Positions 21,924 through 33,391 of a DNA stretch of 64,000 nt are shown here, in pieces (position 1 is the stretch's first letter; each line of letters begins with the position of its first letter). The DNA comes from Plicaturopsis crispa FD-325 SS-3 (Eukaryota; Basidiomycota; Agaricomycetes; Amylocorticiales; Amylocorticiaceae), in NCBI GenBank assembly GCA_000827205.1, contig KN832566.1, forward strand, positions 514,543-578,542, written 5' to 3'. Made by a program: the position numbers and the translations under genes. The notes below the pieces were generated by a model. The model was not told the DNA's origin. It ran no database searches and worked only from the letters and a program-made list of their open reading frames with translations.

Positions 21924-23051
21924 ATGCTTGTCCGAACGCTCTCAGTCCGTCCGTTTCTCTTGCGTCCCCTTCAGCGATACGCTCTCCAGCGCTCTGCATA
22001 TCCGTTGAAGAGGCTTGATTTGCAATGGAGCTGCTTAAATCCAAAGCTCGATAATTCAAGACCACTTCATCGTCAGTTTTCGACATCCCGACCACTTTCG
22101 TCCGACCATGACCACAAGCCGCAGACGACGGAGAAACCGACGATTCGCGAGAACATATACACGATACCCAATCTCCTCACGGTGTCCCGAATATGCGCGT
22201 GCCCTGTGCTGGGCTGGGCGATCATCGACAACAATTTCTACCTGGCCACTTCGCTGCTCGTGTACGCGGGCCTGACGGATCTGGTCTGCACCCCATGTCT
22301 TCACGCGTTTTTGGCCCTTTCTAAGCGGTGAACGATTGATATAAAGGTCGATGGCTATTTGGCGCGTCGTTTCAACATGCAATCCGTCCTCGGCACTATT
22401 CTTGATCCAGCCGCCGACAAGACGCTCATGACGACTCTCACCATCACCTTGGCTGTGAAGGGTCTGCTCCCTGGTACGTGTATCATGCATTTTTTTCATG
22501 GGCATTCAATCTGACACCCATCTTTTAGTTCCACTAGCGGCTATTATCTTGGGACGCGACGTCATCCTGAGTCTTTCTGCCTTTTACATCCGGTACACCT
22601 CTTTACCACATCCGGTTCGTACACCCAGTGCTTGTCCTTGAGCACGGAATTTTGAACCGACTGCAGAAAACGTTTTCTCGATACTGGGACTTTTCCATCC
22701 CTTCTGCAGAAGTCAGGCCGACAACGATTAGCAAGGTACGTTTGCGTTTTCTTTTGCTGATTGCATTTCATAACGTGCGCACCTGCAGGTAAACACGGCA
22801 CTCCAGCTAGTGCTCATGGGCACCACGACCATCGGCCCCATCCTCCCTTTCGAACTAGGCATCGCCTTGCAAGGGCTGCAGTGCGCATCTTTCACTTCTA
22901 CACGTGGCCAACGGACGAGCTAACATGGCATGGCTTTACCAGATTGACCGTAGCAGCAACAACCATCTGGAGCGGCTTCTCCTATCTTTTTGCCAAAGAC
23001 GCCGTCCGCGTCCTCTCCGAAGTTCGCAAGAACAAAGAGCCCCCGTCGTGA
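21924..23051 (+). CDS. CRD1: Cardiolipin synthase (CDP-alcohol phosphatidyltransferase)
   Basis: Makes cardiolipin from phosphatidylglycerol and CDP-diacylglycerol in the mitochondrial inner membrane. The N-terminus MLVRTLSVRPFLLRPLQRYA is a basic, hydroxylated targeting sequence. The start of the enzyme is NIYTIPNLLTVSRICACPVL. The family signature D(x2)DG(x2)AR(x8)G(x3)D(x3)D is complete across a GT-AG intron that ends near 22347: DLVDGYLARRF, then GTILDPAADK. Further exons give PLAAIILGRDVILSLSAFY, KTFSRYWDFSIPSAEVRPT, ALQLVLMGTTTIGPILPFE and LQLTVAATTIWSGFSYLF. The ending is VRKNKEPPS. All catalytic aspartates are present, so it looks functional. It is convergent with the Pcp1-like gene, 231 bases apart. 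Confidence 0.9.
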
Positions 23052-23282
23052 CAAGTTTCTCCGTCATTCTTCTGCCCAGTCAGTCCATTGTACCCGTACT
23101 TGCCTCCCCGTCGATGTTCGATGCTCTCCTTGCGGTCGAAATACACTGCTGCCCGTAATACTAATACACATTACACGATTAACTACTAACGATAAACGAA
23201 AACAAGACATGATACAAGTCTATCAAGAAATAATCAACGGGAAACCGAACCAAGAACGAAGACTCTACATGCAACATGCAAC

Positions 23283-26200
23283 TCAAGAAACGGTTCCTGC
23301 GCGGCGTCTGCGCACGTCCTGCAATGCAGCGGCGATTGCGTCCTTCGACGCGCTCTGGCTCCGCCACACCTCGCTGGCATTCCTGTAGCAGATCGCATGA
23401 GTATTGTCCGGAAGGATGTGACTGGATGTACTCACTGGGCGCGCACCAGGAACACCACGCACAGCGCCGCACTCTTCAGCGTACGCCGCTTTTTCGGGGG
23501 AGCTGGCGGCGGCGCAGGGAACCCTATCTGCGCAATCGACGCCAGGATCCGTTGCTCGCTGTTCCTCTCGAATGAGTATGCAGTGATTGAGGGCTGCTCA
23601 GGCGACTTACCTCTTCTCATACCGCGATAAGAGCACGAGCAGGTAGTGCTTTTGATACCCGAGGTCGCATCGTAGCGAAGACTCCCGCGTGAACTTGGCT
23701 TTGAGGTAACGAATTTGTACGATGAGGCCTTTGCACTCCTTGTTGTGCTGTAGCTTTATTGCGGACAGTTGTTGCTCGTCCCTAGAAAGGCAACGAAATC
23801 GGGTGAGGCGTCTTCATCTGAGGACAGTACAGCGGTACTCACGCGATGCAGATGTGGCCCTGCAGCTCGTCCTCCGCTTTCCTGAGATGCTCACGCTGCC
23901 CGTCCAGCTGTTCATTCAACAGCCTAATTTGCGCCTGCGCCTGCTTCTTGCCGCGCTCAGCCTTGGCGAGGTCCTCCTTCTGCTTGCTCTCCGCCTTCTC
24001 CTTCTCCGCGCGCAATAGCTTCAGATCCCTGCCGAACGCCTCCGCGTCTTTCCGCACACGCTTGAGGTCCGCCTCGAGTGCCGCAACCGTCCGCGCAATG
24101 TCGTTCTTCTCCGACGTCGCGCGGTGCTCGTTGCTTTTCACCCCACGGAGCTCGGAATCCCGCGACGCGAGAGAGCGCCGCAGATCTTCGATCTCGAGCA
24201 GCTGCAGGTCAAGCTGGTGCCTACGGTTGTCATGCGAGGTCTGCGACGCTGCGTGTTCGTCTCTAAGTCGGTTTGCAAGCTGATGGCCAATGTTAGCAAG
24301 GATGTGTTGAGACGGTACACATGAGCAGTTACCTCGGAAACATCAGAGAAGCGTTGCTGCAGCTCTTTGTGGTCTGCAATGAGTACACTGCGCTCCTGAC
24401 GGAGCTGCTCGATGCTCTCCAAGTTTTCGGCTACTCTGCTTTCGAGCAGGCGCACTTTCTGCTCGGCGTTGGCGTTCACTAGATAGGATGAAAATATTGG
24501 TAAGCATTTTTGCAAGACGACCAGAAGAAACAGACGAACTTCGTAGCTCGTTTTCTAGCTCGTGGTTCTCTTGCTTATATCTTTGCAGCTGCCTTCTGAC
24601 ATCGTCCATGTCCTAGAGAAATGTCAACAATATACAACTCTGGGGTATTCCGGGGCATACGCACTGATTCAGTCCGCTGCATCTGCAGAACGATGTCCTC
24701 CTTGTCGCGGTGGACACGGTGCTGTTCGGTGCCAAGCGCTCTGAGCCGGGCCCGCTCCGCCGTGAGGTCAGATTCAAGGTCAGCAATAGCACGCTTCGCC
24801 TTGTCCAACTCCTGCGGTGACCAAAGGTTAACGACCATACCCTGGGCTCATGTAGAGAACGTACCCCTTGCAGGCCAACCCTTGCCTTCTCCCCAGCCCT
24901 CTCTGTCTTCTTGACTTCGTCCTTGGCAACGCGGACTTGGTGGTTTAGCTTGTCGGCCGCATCCTGGAGAACTGCCTTCTCGCCAAGAAGCTGTCGCTTT
25001 TCTTCCTCCCATTGGCGTTTCATGTTATCGAGCTGTGCGTTGACGGACTGCAAGTTGGCACGGAGGGCTTCGCTCGTCTTGGTCGGAGGAGTAGGTGGAT
25101 TTGTCGGGAGGCTTGACTGCGCTATCTCCACGCAACTAAACGCAAAGTGATGGTCAGATTGAACGGAAGCAACAGAAAAAAAAGGGAAAAACCTTTCATC
25201 GCCTTCAGCCGCCCTGTTCAGACCTCGCAGGTCGACCTTGGTGTGGCATTTTTGACACCGGACCTTTTCTAAGCGACGTACACGACGATCTTCGCGCCGC
25301 TGGAGGCGCGCAATCTCGTCCTCCAAGGCGACAATACGGGAGCGAGCATCGCCAAGCTTCTGGGTCAAGCCCACAACACCAAGGCCGGCGTCTTCGAGTT
25401 TGTCAAGTTTGTCATCTATGCTCTCATTTGCGAGATCAAGCTCTCTCTGCAACCTGGAGATTTCCGCGATGAGAGGAGAAACAGTTGGGTCGGCCATGGT
25501 ATTGTTTAACCACGACATCTATAGAGCCATGGTAGAAATTAGTACCTGTTACTAGCAAGTATGAAGGAGGGCTTACGTCTCGGAGAGGTGCACCAGGCGT
25601 CTTCGGGGTTCTCAAGTGCATGCTCAAGACTTGCCGGTGGATGGGAGAAATACCACTTGTGTTGGCGACGCGGTTCGGCGTGTTACCGCCCTCGCCCATC
25701 ATAAGCCTTAGCGCGCGAACACGTTCCGCAAGCTCGTCCTTTTCACGTTCCAGCATCTCGATCTTGGTGTCTTTCGCCCGTTCGATCGACTTGCGGGCAG
25801 GCGACTGGTTGAGGAGCGTAGACAGCCTTGCGATCTCTTTGTTCGCCTCGTCGAGCTCGGTCTCTAGTGCTTCAACATCGGCATCGACGTCGGGAGGGAA
25901 GTGGCGGGAAGATGGATCCTCTTGGCGCAGGCTGACCGATTTCTCGCGTTCGCGCTGGAGGTCGCGTTCCAAGGATACGTTGCGGCCCTTCAGATTTGCA
26001 AGCTCCTCCTCGTCGGTTAGCATCTTCTGCTCGGCGGCTTCGAGGGCCTCTTCCATTTGCCTCGCTAACTCTGCCGCGCGCTCCTTCTCTCCGTTCAGGG
26101 CCTCCAGCTGATCATGCATACGGTCCTCTTCGGCCTCCAGTTGTTCAACCCGCTCCTGCGCGGAAGCTAGCTGGTCCTCGAGGCCTTCGATCCGTTCAAG

Positions 26201-28851
26201 AGCTCCTCCGGCACCTTCCTCGAGCTCCTGGACGTAGTCTTTGGTCGTTTGAAGCTCTTCGCGGGTCCGTTTCAATTGCCCTTCAACGTCGTCTACTTGG
26301 CGCTGAGCAGCCGTGAGCTCTTCCGATTTCTGGTGGAGCCCTTCTTCGAGTGCTGCGGTCTCGGCTTTCTCCTCCTTGAGTGCCTTTTCAAGCTCGTCAA
26401 TTCGCCCGTCCGAGCGCATGACCTCGTCCTCCAGTTCTTGGATCTGCGAGTTCGCGTTCCTGAGGTCGCCCATCACCCTGCCGAGCCTGTCGTTGACTTC
26501 CCGCAGCTCCCCACCTAGCTCCTTACCACTCTCCAACACGCGCTCTGCTTTCTCTGCGCGCCCGATCGCCACATCTCTCTCTGCTGCAACCTCCTCCATC
26601 TGCCGTTCCACGGCTTTCGTGCGCTCCTGAGTCTCCGTCTCGACGTCCTTCGCCTTCTTCTCTGCCTCGCGAACCTTCCGTTCGAGCTCCCGCACGATCC
26701 CTTCGACTCCTTTCTCAACCTCACCCATGCGGTCCTTCCAGCGGTCCTTGTCCCGCGAACGTTCCTCCTTCTCTTCCTCAAGCTGTTTCTCGAGCTGCGC
26801 TAGGGCCTTTTCCGCCGCCAACTTCTCCTGCGAGAATCGGTCGACGTCCTCCTGAAGGTCCTCGACCATCTTCTCGAGCTCTCTCTTCTCCTCCATCCAC
26901 CCCTCTCCGCTCACATCCTCTGCAACGTTACCTAGCGCACTTCCGCCCGCACTGACTCTCCTTCCCCTGCCCTCCAAGCTAAGCCTGCGCGATCCTCCTT
27001 CCTCCTGCACCGGTTCCCCTGGCTCCAGCCGTCCCTTCTCTTCAGCCATCTTCAACCGCTCTACGAGCGCTTCGTTCTCCTGCTGCAGCTGCCGATTCAG
27101 CCCGTGTAAATACTCGTTCAGCTTGCGCGCGTTGAAACGCCCGACCCCGTGTCCACCCATGCCCATCATCACCGGGTCGAACGACGCGTTTGCTCGCGCA
27201 TGCGTCGTCAGATCGTGCGATGACGCAGTCGATATAAATGATGCGCGGTCTGAGTCATACGGGGACGGCGATGGTGACCACCGCGCCAGTGTCTGCGACG
27301 CAGGAGTAGCACTAGGGGCCTGTGCAGGACCGGAAGCCTCTTCCGAACTGCCCTCGCCCTCTGATCCACCACCAAACGCCGGCGCCATGCGTGGTGTCGC
27401 GCCCGCGAATGCTGTCCGCAGCGCAGACCCAGGCCTCGCGACCGTCCCGGGCGTTCGACCGTGCGGATGCGGCGTGGCGAACTTAGGGCGAGGGCGAGCG
27501 GTCGAGTTGATAACCGAGAGGAGGAAGGAGCGCCGGCGCGTATTAGGCGTCACCTGCTTCTCGCCATCGTTTTCTTGGCCGTCCTCGCTGTCGGGGGACG
27601 TCTGAAAGCGCGGCGTGAAGCGCGCTCGTGGGCGAGGAGGGAAGGCTGGCGTTGGCGTGAATGTCGCGGACGGTGCGGGGGACGAGAATGCGGCAGGAGA
27701 CCGCGTGTTCGGGGAGCGCGTGTTGCTCAGCTCTTCTGCGTACGGCCGTGGGGTGGGCGCCTCTTCCGACGAGAACGTTGGGTCGCGTTCGGACGGCGCC
27801 GACAGCGAATCCGAATGGCGGGGCATGATCTCAGAAGACTGGTTTGCCTCGGAATGCTGAGGCTCGTGTGTTGGATCCATGGTAAAATGGTCTTCGAGAT
27901 CTTGCGATTCGTCGAGCGGCGGGTACGCGTCTTCGCCTCTCGGCACATTATCATCGTAGTCTGAGGCTTGGTCTGGGTACACGGCAGGCGAGGCCGTAGC
28001 GGAGCGCGGTAGGGGAATGGATACCGCGGGGATAGGAGACTGAGCGGGCAAGGGAATGGAGCGCGTGCTATGCGGCGTGGAGTTGGCCGAGGACGAGGCG
28101 GGAGATGGTGTTGTGCGCGAGAGTGAAGGCGTTCGCGTCTGTGGACGGGCCAATCCGTGCGGCCTACGCAGCGCGACATTCCTGTACTTATCAAATGGTG
28201 AAGGCTGCAGGGCGTTAATCCAAGAACATTGTCGAGACGGCATTCACGCACCTGGGGCTCTGAGCGGAGGGAGACGGAGTAATCATATTTCTTTTTTGGC
28301 GTCGGTTCGTTTTCAGGAAGTGGCGATCCGGTACGACTGACAGATTGCAGTGCGTCTGTGAGCGAAACATCTGGCTCCTCGTCCTCTTCTAGTGGTAGAT
28401 ACACTTCTGGCAGGCTGCTGTCCTTGCTCTCGTCCGACTCTTCAGCTCTATCGGGCAACGATGGAATCTCGCTGACATCGAAGCTGTCCTGCTTATTATT
28501 TCTGCCCGACGCCGAAGACAACGCGCGCGACCTGGATGCCGAAAGGGCGAACTTGGCCGTGTTGGTGCTCCGGGAGCTCCTGGAAGCAATGGAGCTCGCA
28601 AAACGCGAAGCACTTTGAGAGCCCGCACGCAGAGTAGCCGCCGATGGGTGTGCTGAGACCGCCGGGGTCGACTGGATTGGCAAAGAGATGTCGTCGTCGG
28701 AAGGCAGTTGGTCTGATTCGCTCGTGCTCGAGCTAGCGGCGTTGGAATCCTCGAAAGCAGGCAGCGATGGCAGCGAGGGCATATCGCGAGACCTACCCTC
28801 GACTGCCTCTATTCGGCGCCAAATGCGCGACGGCGTTTCTAGCATGGCCAT
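23283..28851 (-). CDS. Pericentrin/Pcp1/Spc110-type spindle pole body protein with PACT domain
   Basis: Long coiled-coil scaffold expected to anchor gamma-tubulin complexes at the spindle pole body. Start MAMLETPSRIWRRIEA (a second ATG two codons later is possible). The N-terminal ~500 residues are Ser/Pro-rich and disordered. A motif near LNEYLHGLNRQLQQENEAL may be a centrosomin CM1-like site (weak). Long heptad-rich coils follow, about 24-27 kb. Near the C-terminus KECKGLIVQIRYLKAKFTRE and LRCDLGYQKHYLLVLLSRYE are the classic PACT domain pattern, continued across two introns by EQRILASIAQIGFP, RRTLKSAALCVVFLVRA and SEVWRSQSASKDAIAAALQD, ending RRRRAGTVS. Roughly 1,600 residues, with about ten introns, most in the last third. 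An odd detail: a CxxC pair (RCQKCHTKVD) inside a coil. Unusually clear call from the PACT end; exact exon edges in the coils are inferred. Confidence 0.85.
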
Positions 28852-28937
28852 GATACGCGAGAAATAAGATGAACGTTGAAAGCAGAAATTGAACTGTGTT
28901 CTCAACACGAACGCGCCACTTCAAAGCCCGCCGTACC

Positions 28938-28945
28938 GTGACCGC
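28938..28945. repeat. Target-site duplication, left copy
   Basis: GTGACCGC, identical to the copy at 30066-30073 on the other side of the hAT-like element. Confidence 0.75.
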
Positions 28946-30065
28946 CAAGAGGCGAACGAAAGTGAAAGTTCAGACCCTAGGCCTCCGGGACCCCGAATGA
29001 AGTACTTTGTTCATGATTTTCCGCACTGTTTCGAAGATTTATAAACAGTTTAGGCTGTTACTCCCTCATTTCTTGCTCTTTCTCTGTAAATTGATTTTTG
29101 CTGGCATGGGTAGGTTCATGTGAAGAGGTCCCCAAAATAAGGAAGCCCCGAGTGCCGTAGTAGATAAGATAAATAGGATTACATGATGAGCTACAGACAG
29201 CGGTCATCATGGATGTTCGTTCTCCACGATTTCAATTGCAAACGCCATTCTGCGCATCTGTAACTCTGTTCGGTATATGGATAGAGAGATTTGGATGTTC
29301 AGACACCCCTCGAATTACCAGGAGAATGAGGTGCCAGGGCTTGAGATCTGGCCTTTCCTGCAGCCTTGTCTAGTATGTCAACTACAATCCAGATATGTGA
29401 TATTTTGTACAATGGACCACTCTGAAGGTAAACGAGGTACTCAAGGAGTGATTCCTATGAGTACTCCAACTTAAATATGCTCAAACTGATCTAATATAAC
29501 GAGAACACATGCCAAACTTGCAGAAATGACTGTTTAGCAGCAGTATATTCAGTATTCATTTGAGCTGATCCTTAGAAAATAAGCCCCCGTGTCTCAGAGC
29601 AGTACAGGCATGCTATTACTGTCGAAGCCCCAGGAGAGCAGCAGCAAAAACGAGCTAGACTATGTATTCTTAGCAGTACGAGCAAGCAAGGTTTCGCGCC
29701 ACCGCAGAAAATAACGCGACGCGTCTTTGACGCGTGAACGAAAAAGATTCTCACGGTTACTCTCGAGACTCTCTCGAGCTCTCTCGAGCGTTTTTCTCGA
29801 TAAACAGTTTGAGGATTATCTATACTATACTGTGTCTTTTTGGTCTCAAATTTTATCTGGACCTATGTAGTTTAGACCACTGCAAGCACGAGTGAATTTA
29901 CTTTGAGTAGGTAATATGGTCAAAATGTCGCCGTGCAAAACTCGACGCAAGGGCCAACGAAACTCGCCGATACAGGACCCCGGATACCCAATACCATGAA
30001 GCAGTGCTTCAAGCTTACAAATCAGGAGGCCTAGGGTCGGAACTTTCACTTTCGTTCGCCTCTTG
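28946..30065. mobile_element. hAT-like non-autonomous DNA transposon (1,120 bases)
   Basis: The ends are inverted repeats of about 41 bases with one mismatch. The left end begins CAAGAGGCGAACGAAAGTG (28946); the right end closes with its complement, ...TTCGTTCGCCTCTTG, at 30065. An exact 8-base direct repeat GTGACCGC flanks it at 28938-28945 and 30066-30073. An 8-base target duplication with ends starting CA points to the hAT superfamily. The interior has no transposase-like frame, so it needs a partner in trans. Near-identical ends and a perfect target duplication suggest a young insertion. It lies about 95 bases upstream of the Pcp1-like start codon, within its likely promoter. Confidence 0.75.
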
Positions 30066-30073
30066 GTGACCGC
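30066..30073. repeat. Target-site duplication, right copy
   Basis: GTGACCGC, identical and in the same orientation as 28938-28945. Confidence 0.75.
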
Positions 30074-30163
30074 GTTTTGATGCCGTTCGTTCCTTGGTCT
30101 TGTCCATCCTGTCAGAGTTTTGGCTCTCGAAAACAGTCCTTCATGTTCCTTGCTATTATGGCT

Positions 30164-30413
30164 TACTGTACTATTCCGACCAAGTCTTCGGGTCACGGGT
30201 CACAGCGCCTTTCGAAGTGAAGAGATTTTCGGAATGTCACGGTCACATTGGCATACGAACTTACGAAGAGTACAAATTTTACTAATGTCACAAATTTGCT
30301 CTAAAATAGGCTCGAAATAGCAATTTTTCTCGAGATTTTGGACTTGTCACAGCAAAATTTCGCTCCCGAAGATAGTCTGTACCAACTAAACGGTGGCGCA
30401 GTGAGGGGGTACA
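30164..30413. repeat. Left terminal region of the helicase/DUF6589 element
   Basis: Contains the outer inverted repeat (30164-30191 including TA), several GTCAC words (near 30192, 30199, 30236, 30242, 30286, 30345) and the inner inverted block ending TACATGTTC near 30418. AT-rich in between. Likely the transposase-binding and promoter region for the helicase. Confidence 0.7.
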
Positions 30414-30545
30414 TGTTCTATATTTTGTCTGATTTTAGTCATCGGCGACGGTCGGACCGGTGCATGTGATCAAAGGACTTAGAGATTTTTTTTCAATCTG
30501 GCGCGTCGCGTCTAAGTCTGTCGAAGCGCTCACTCCCCTGCGCTC

Positions 30546-33300
30546 ATGAGTCGCGATGCTGCGCCTGCGGTAGGAAACTTATCTTGGCTTCGACCCGAAC
30601 GCCAGGATCTCATACGCAGCATCTTTCGGGAACGCATCCCGCAGTGGACTCATGGGCCCCGCGACTTCCAGATTGAAGCCTGGGGGCATATACTCAACGG
30701 TACCCCTCTTCTCGCGGTTGTCGCGACCGGGGGAGGGAAAACAGCCCTTTACTATGGTCCAATAATAATATATCATTATCTATTTCACCACCCGAGTCTG
30801 CTGGATGTTGCCGCGCAACGGATTCTCCCCCGCAAGCCCGTCGCGATAGTTGTAAGCCCGCTGATTGAGCTGGGCAATAGCCAGGTGAGTGCAATGAATA
30901 ATATCTCGTGAAATTTGACTCACAGACTTTGATGTAGGCAATCGAAATACAGGACCTAGGCATTAGTGCCGTTGCCCTGAATAGCGCGACTATAACGGCT
31001 GCACGCCGTATGGGCCGTGACCTGCACAAAGAGATACGACAATGTCAATACTCGGTCGTGCTCGTGTCTCCAGAACGACTCACATCGCAAGAGTTCGACC
31101 CCATCCTCCGAGACGAGGATTTCATGAAGAACTGGATGGTCATGGGAATTGACGAGGTGCACGTTTTGGTGCCGTGGGGCCGCGATTTTCGCAAAGCGTA
31201 CTACCGGACATACTCTGTCTGGAAGCGCGCGCCATCCCATACACGTCTCGTTACAGGAACTGCTACGCTTACTCCGGGAAACGACACATCGGCCGTTATC
31301 GCAAATCTCCATCTACGCGAAGGTCAATACACGATTTTGCGACTACCGACAGAGCGACCGAATGTACGCACCATGATCCACGAACTCGGCCACAGCCTCG
31401 ACGGGTTTAATTTCCCAGAGATTTTGTGGGCCATCGAAGATGGCCAGAAAGCCGTTCTGTACGCCGTGTCCATCGACCTGGGATTTCGGCTTGCCATTTA
31501 CCTTTGGCACAACATGGCACCGGGTGCAAAACGGCTAGTCCGTGTTCGCATTTGGAACTCGCTCATGTCGTCGGAGCACAATGCGGAGACGCTGCGGCTT
31601 TTTCGCGACGATCCGGAGTGCTGCGTTATCATTGCAACGATTGCGTTCGGGATGGGCATGAACGTCCGTAATATCAAGACCGTAGGCAATGTCGGTCTTC
31701 CCACATCCTATAGCGCGAAAAAACAGCAGGACGGACGTGCAGGACGAGACCTTGAAAGCGAGGCGTACGCTCGAACGTACGTCGAGTCATCGGTCATGAA
31801 GAATGTTCGAGCGAAACTCGCGCAAAGTGCCGAGGCCTCCGAAGACAGTGGTGGATCACATCGCGAAGCTGCTGGTGCACGCGGCAGCACTGGAAATACC
31901 GGCAAGAAAGCGTCAGCGAAAGCGAAGGGAAAAGGGAGGAAAGCAAAGGCTGGTACCCGACAGGAGGATACGGTTCACGTCCCAGGCGTCGACGAACATA
32001 TGCTGCGCGTATTGGAGGCCCATGTCGAGGGGAGGTGCTTGGTCGCTGTCGAGAACAGGATCGCCGGTGATAGCGGACCAGATTCGCATCTTTCCTGTCA
32101 GGATGCGGAGCGCCCGTACCCGTGTAGCAGCTGTCAACCATTCTCGGACAACCCTTCGCCCGCGCTCCCTCCACCTACTTTTCAGCACACGTCGTCTCTC
32201 ATTCCTCCTCCTCCCGTTTACGGACCCAAGCCAGCACCACCACTCGTGAAGGAAATGCGCGAGTACGCAGCCAAAAAGCTCGAACTCTTCGCCTTCCGCC
32301 GTTGGTCCCTGAAAGATGGTGCACTTTACAGGCAGCTTCCAAGCACGGCGCTGTGGAACGCAGATACCTTCGACGTTTTGCTGCAAAATTTTCATCTCGT
32401 GCGTGGTCTACATTCATTATCGGAACATCTCGCGCATTGGACATATTTGCGGGACGATGGCGAGGCTCTCGCTTCCTTGGCCGCGGAAATCAATGCACGA
32501 GCTGACTCGCGGCGCGAGAAATCGAAGAGAATTAGCGCTAACAAGGCTGCTGTGACCCGCGCCAAAACAAAGGCCAAGAAAGAGGGTGCGTTCCGTTTGT
32601 CATATATCAATGGCACGAAGTTAACTCATCGTATAATCTAGCGGAGAACGCTGCTCAGCTCGAACGCGAGAAGGAGAATAATCCGCCACCGCCGTCCCGA
32701 TCAACACCGTCAAATGTACACACCCTTCAAGTCTTGCCAACTGCGCAAGGCGTACCACCCCCTTACCCGCAAAATGGATACACGCTCGCCGCCCGAGCAC
32801 CACCTTCATTTCAGTCAAATAATTTTGTTCATTCTGCGATAGCAGACTTTGTTCCATATCCTTATACTCATCCTTATTCGACAGGTTCCTCGTTTAATTC
32901 GCAGAACCTGCCGCCGCCCCCATTTTACCCTTCGTCTAATACACTCACTGCACATAATCCAGCATCGGCACCTTCGTATAATCCGGTGGCATTCCCACAT
33001 GCATATAGTCCACTCCAAACCGCTGCACACTCAAGCTCGGCAAGTCCGCACATGCCCGAGTATAATCGACTTACGGCCCCGAATACACATTACCGTCAAC
33101 CGATATTATATTACCAACCATCGGCTGCACCTCTACATCATAATCCAAACAATCCTGTCCATAATTTGGCATCCTTACCCCATGCACATAACGACACCAA
33201 CTCTTCGCACCTCAATAATCATGTGCCGGCACTAATGACCGGCTCGCGCAAACGTGCAAGCTCTACGACTGTAGAACGAAACAGTAAACGCCGTCGCTGA
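30546..33300 (+). CDS. RecQ-type DNA helicase of the TIR element
   Basis: Superfamily 2 helicase; relatives unwind DNA 3' to 5' with ATP. Three exons (30546-30884, 30938-32585, 32642-33300) give 881 residues. Motifs: Q-motif-like FQIEAWGHIL (41-50), motif I VVATGGGKTALYY (58-70), Ia-like VSPLIELG, motif II IDEVH (DEVH at 185-188 instead of RecQ DEAH), motif III TGTAT (219-223), motif V FGMGMNVRN and motif VI QQDGRAGRD (376-384). The RecQ zinc domain and winged helix are not evident; a Cys-rich patch PCSSCQPF lies near residue 480. The last ~200 residues are rich in Pro, Asn, His, Ser and Tyr, ending with the basic KRASSTTVERNSKRRR, a likely nuclear signal. It lies within the inverted repeats and is convergent with the DUF6589 gene 91 bases away. 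Best reading: element-encoded helicase, not the host's own RecQ. Confidence 0.82.
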
Positions 33301-33391
33301 AATACAAGCATCGGTAAGGCTTATCGTTCTACTCAAGCAACCGCCGGAATTTGCTCACGATTTGCGACTCGATTAGCCCAGTAGCGGCCAT

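Noticed and set aside
25620-27605. Plus-strand open frames of 100-165 codons
   Set aside because: Antisense shadows of the coiled-coil exons of the Pcp1-like gene; Ser/Arg-rich composition expected from reversed Glu/Lys codons.
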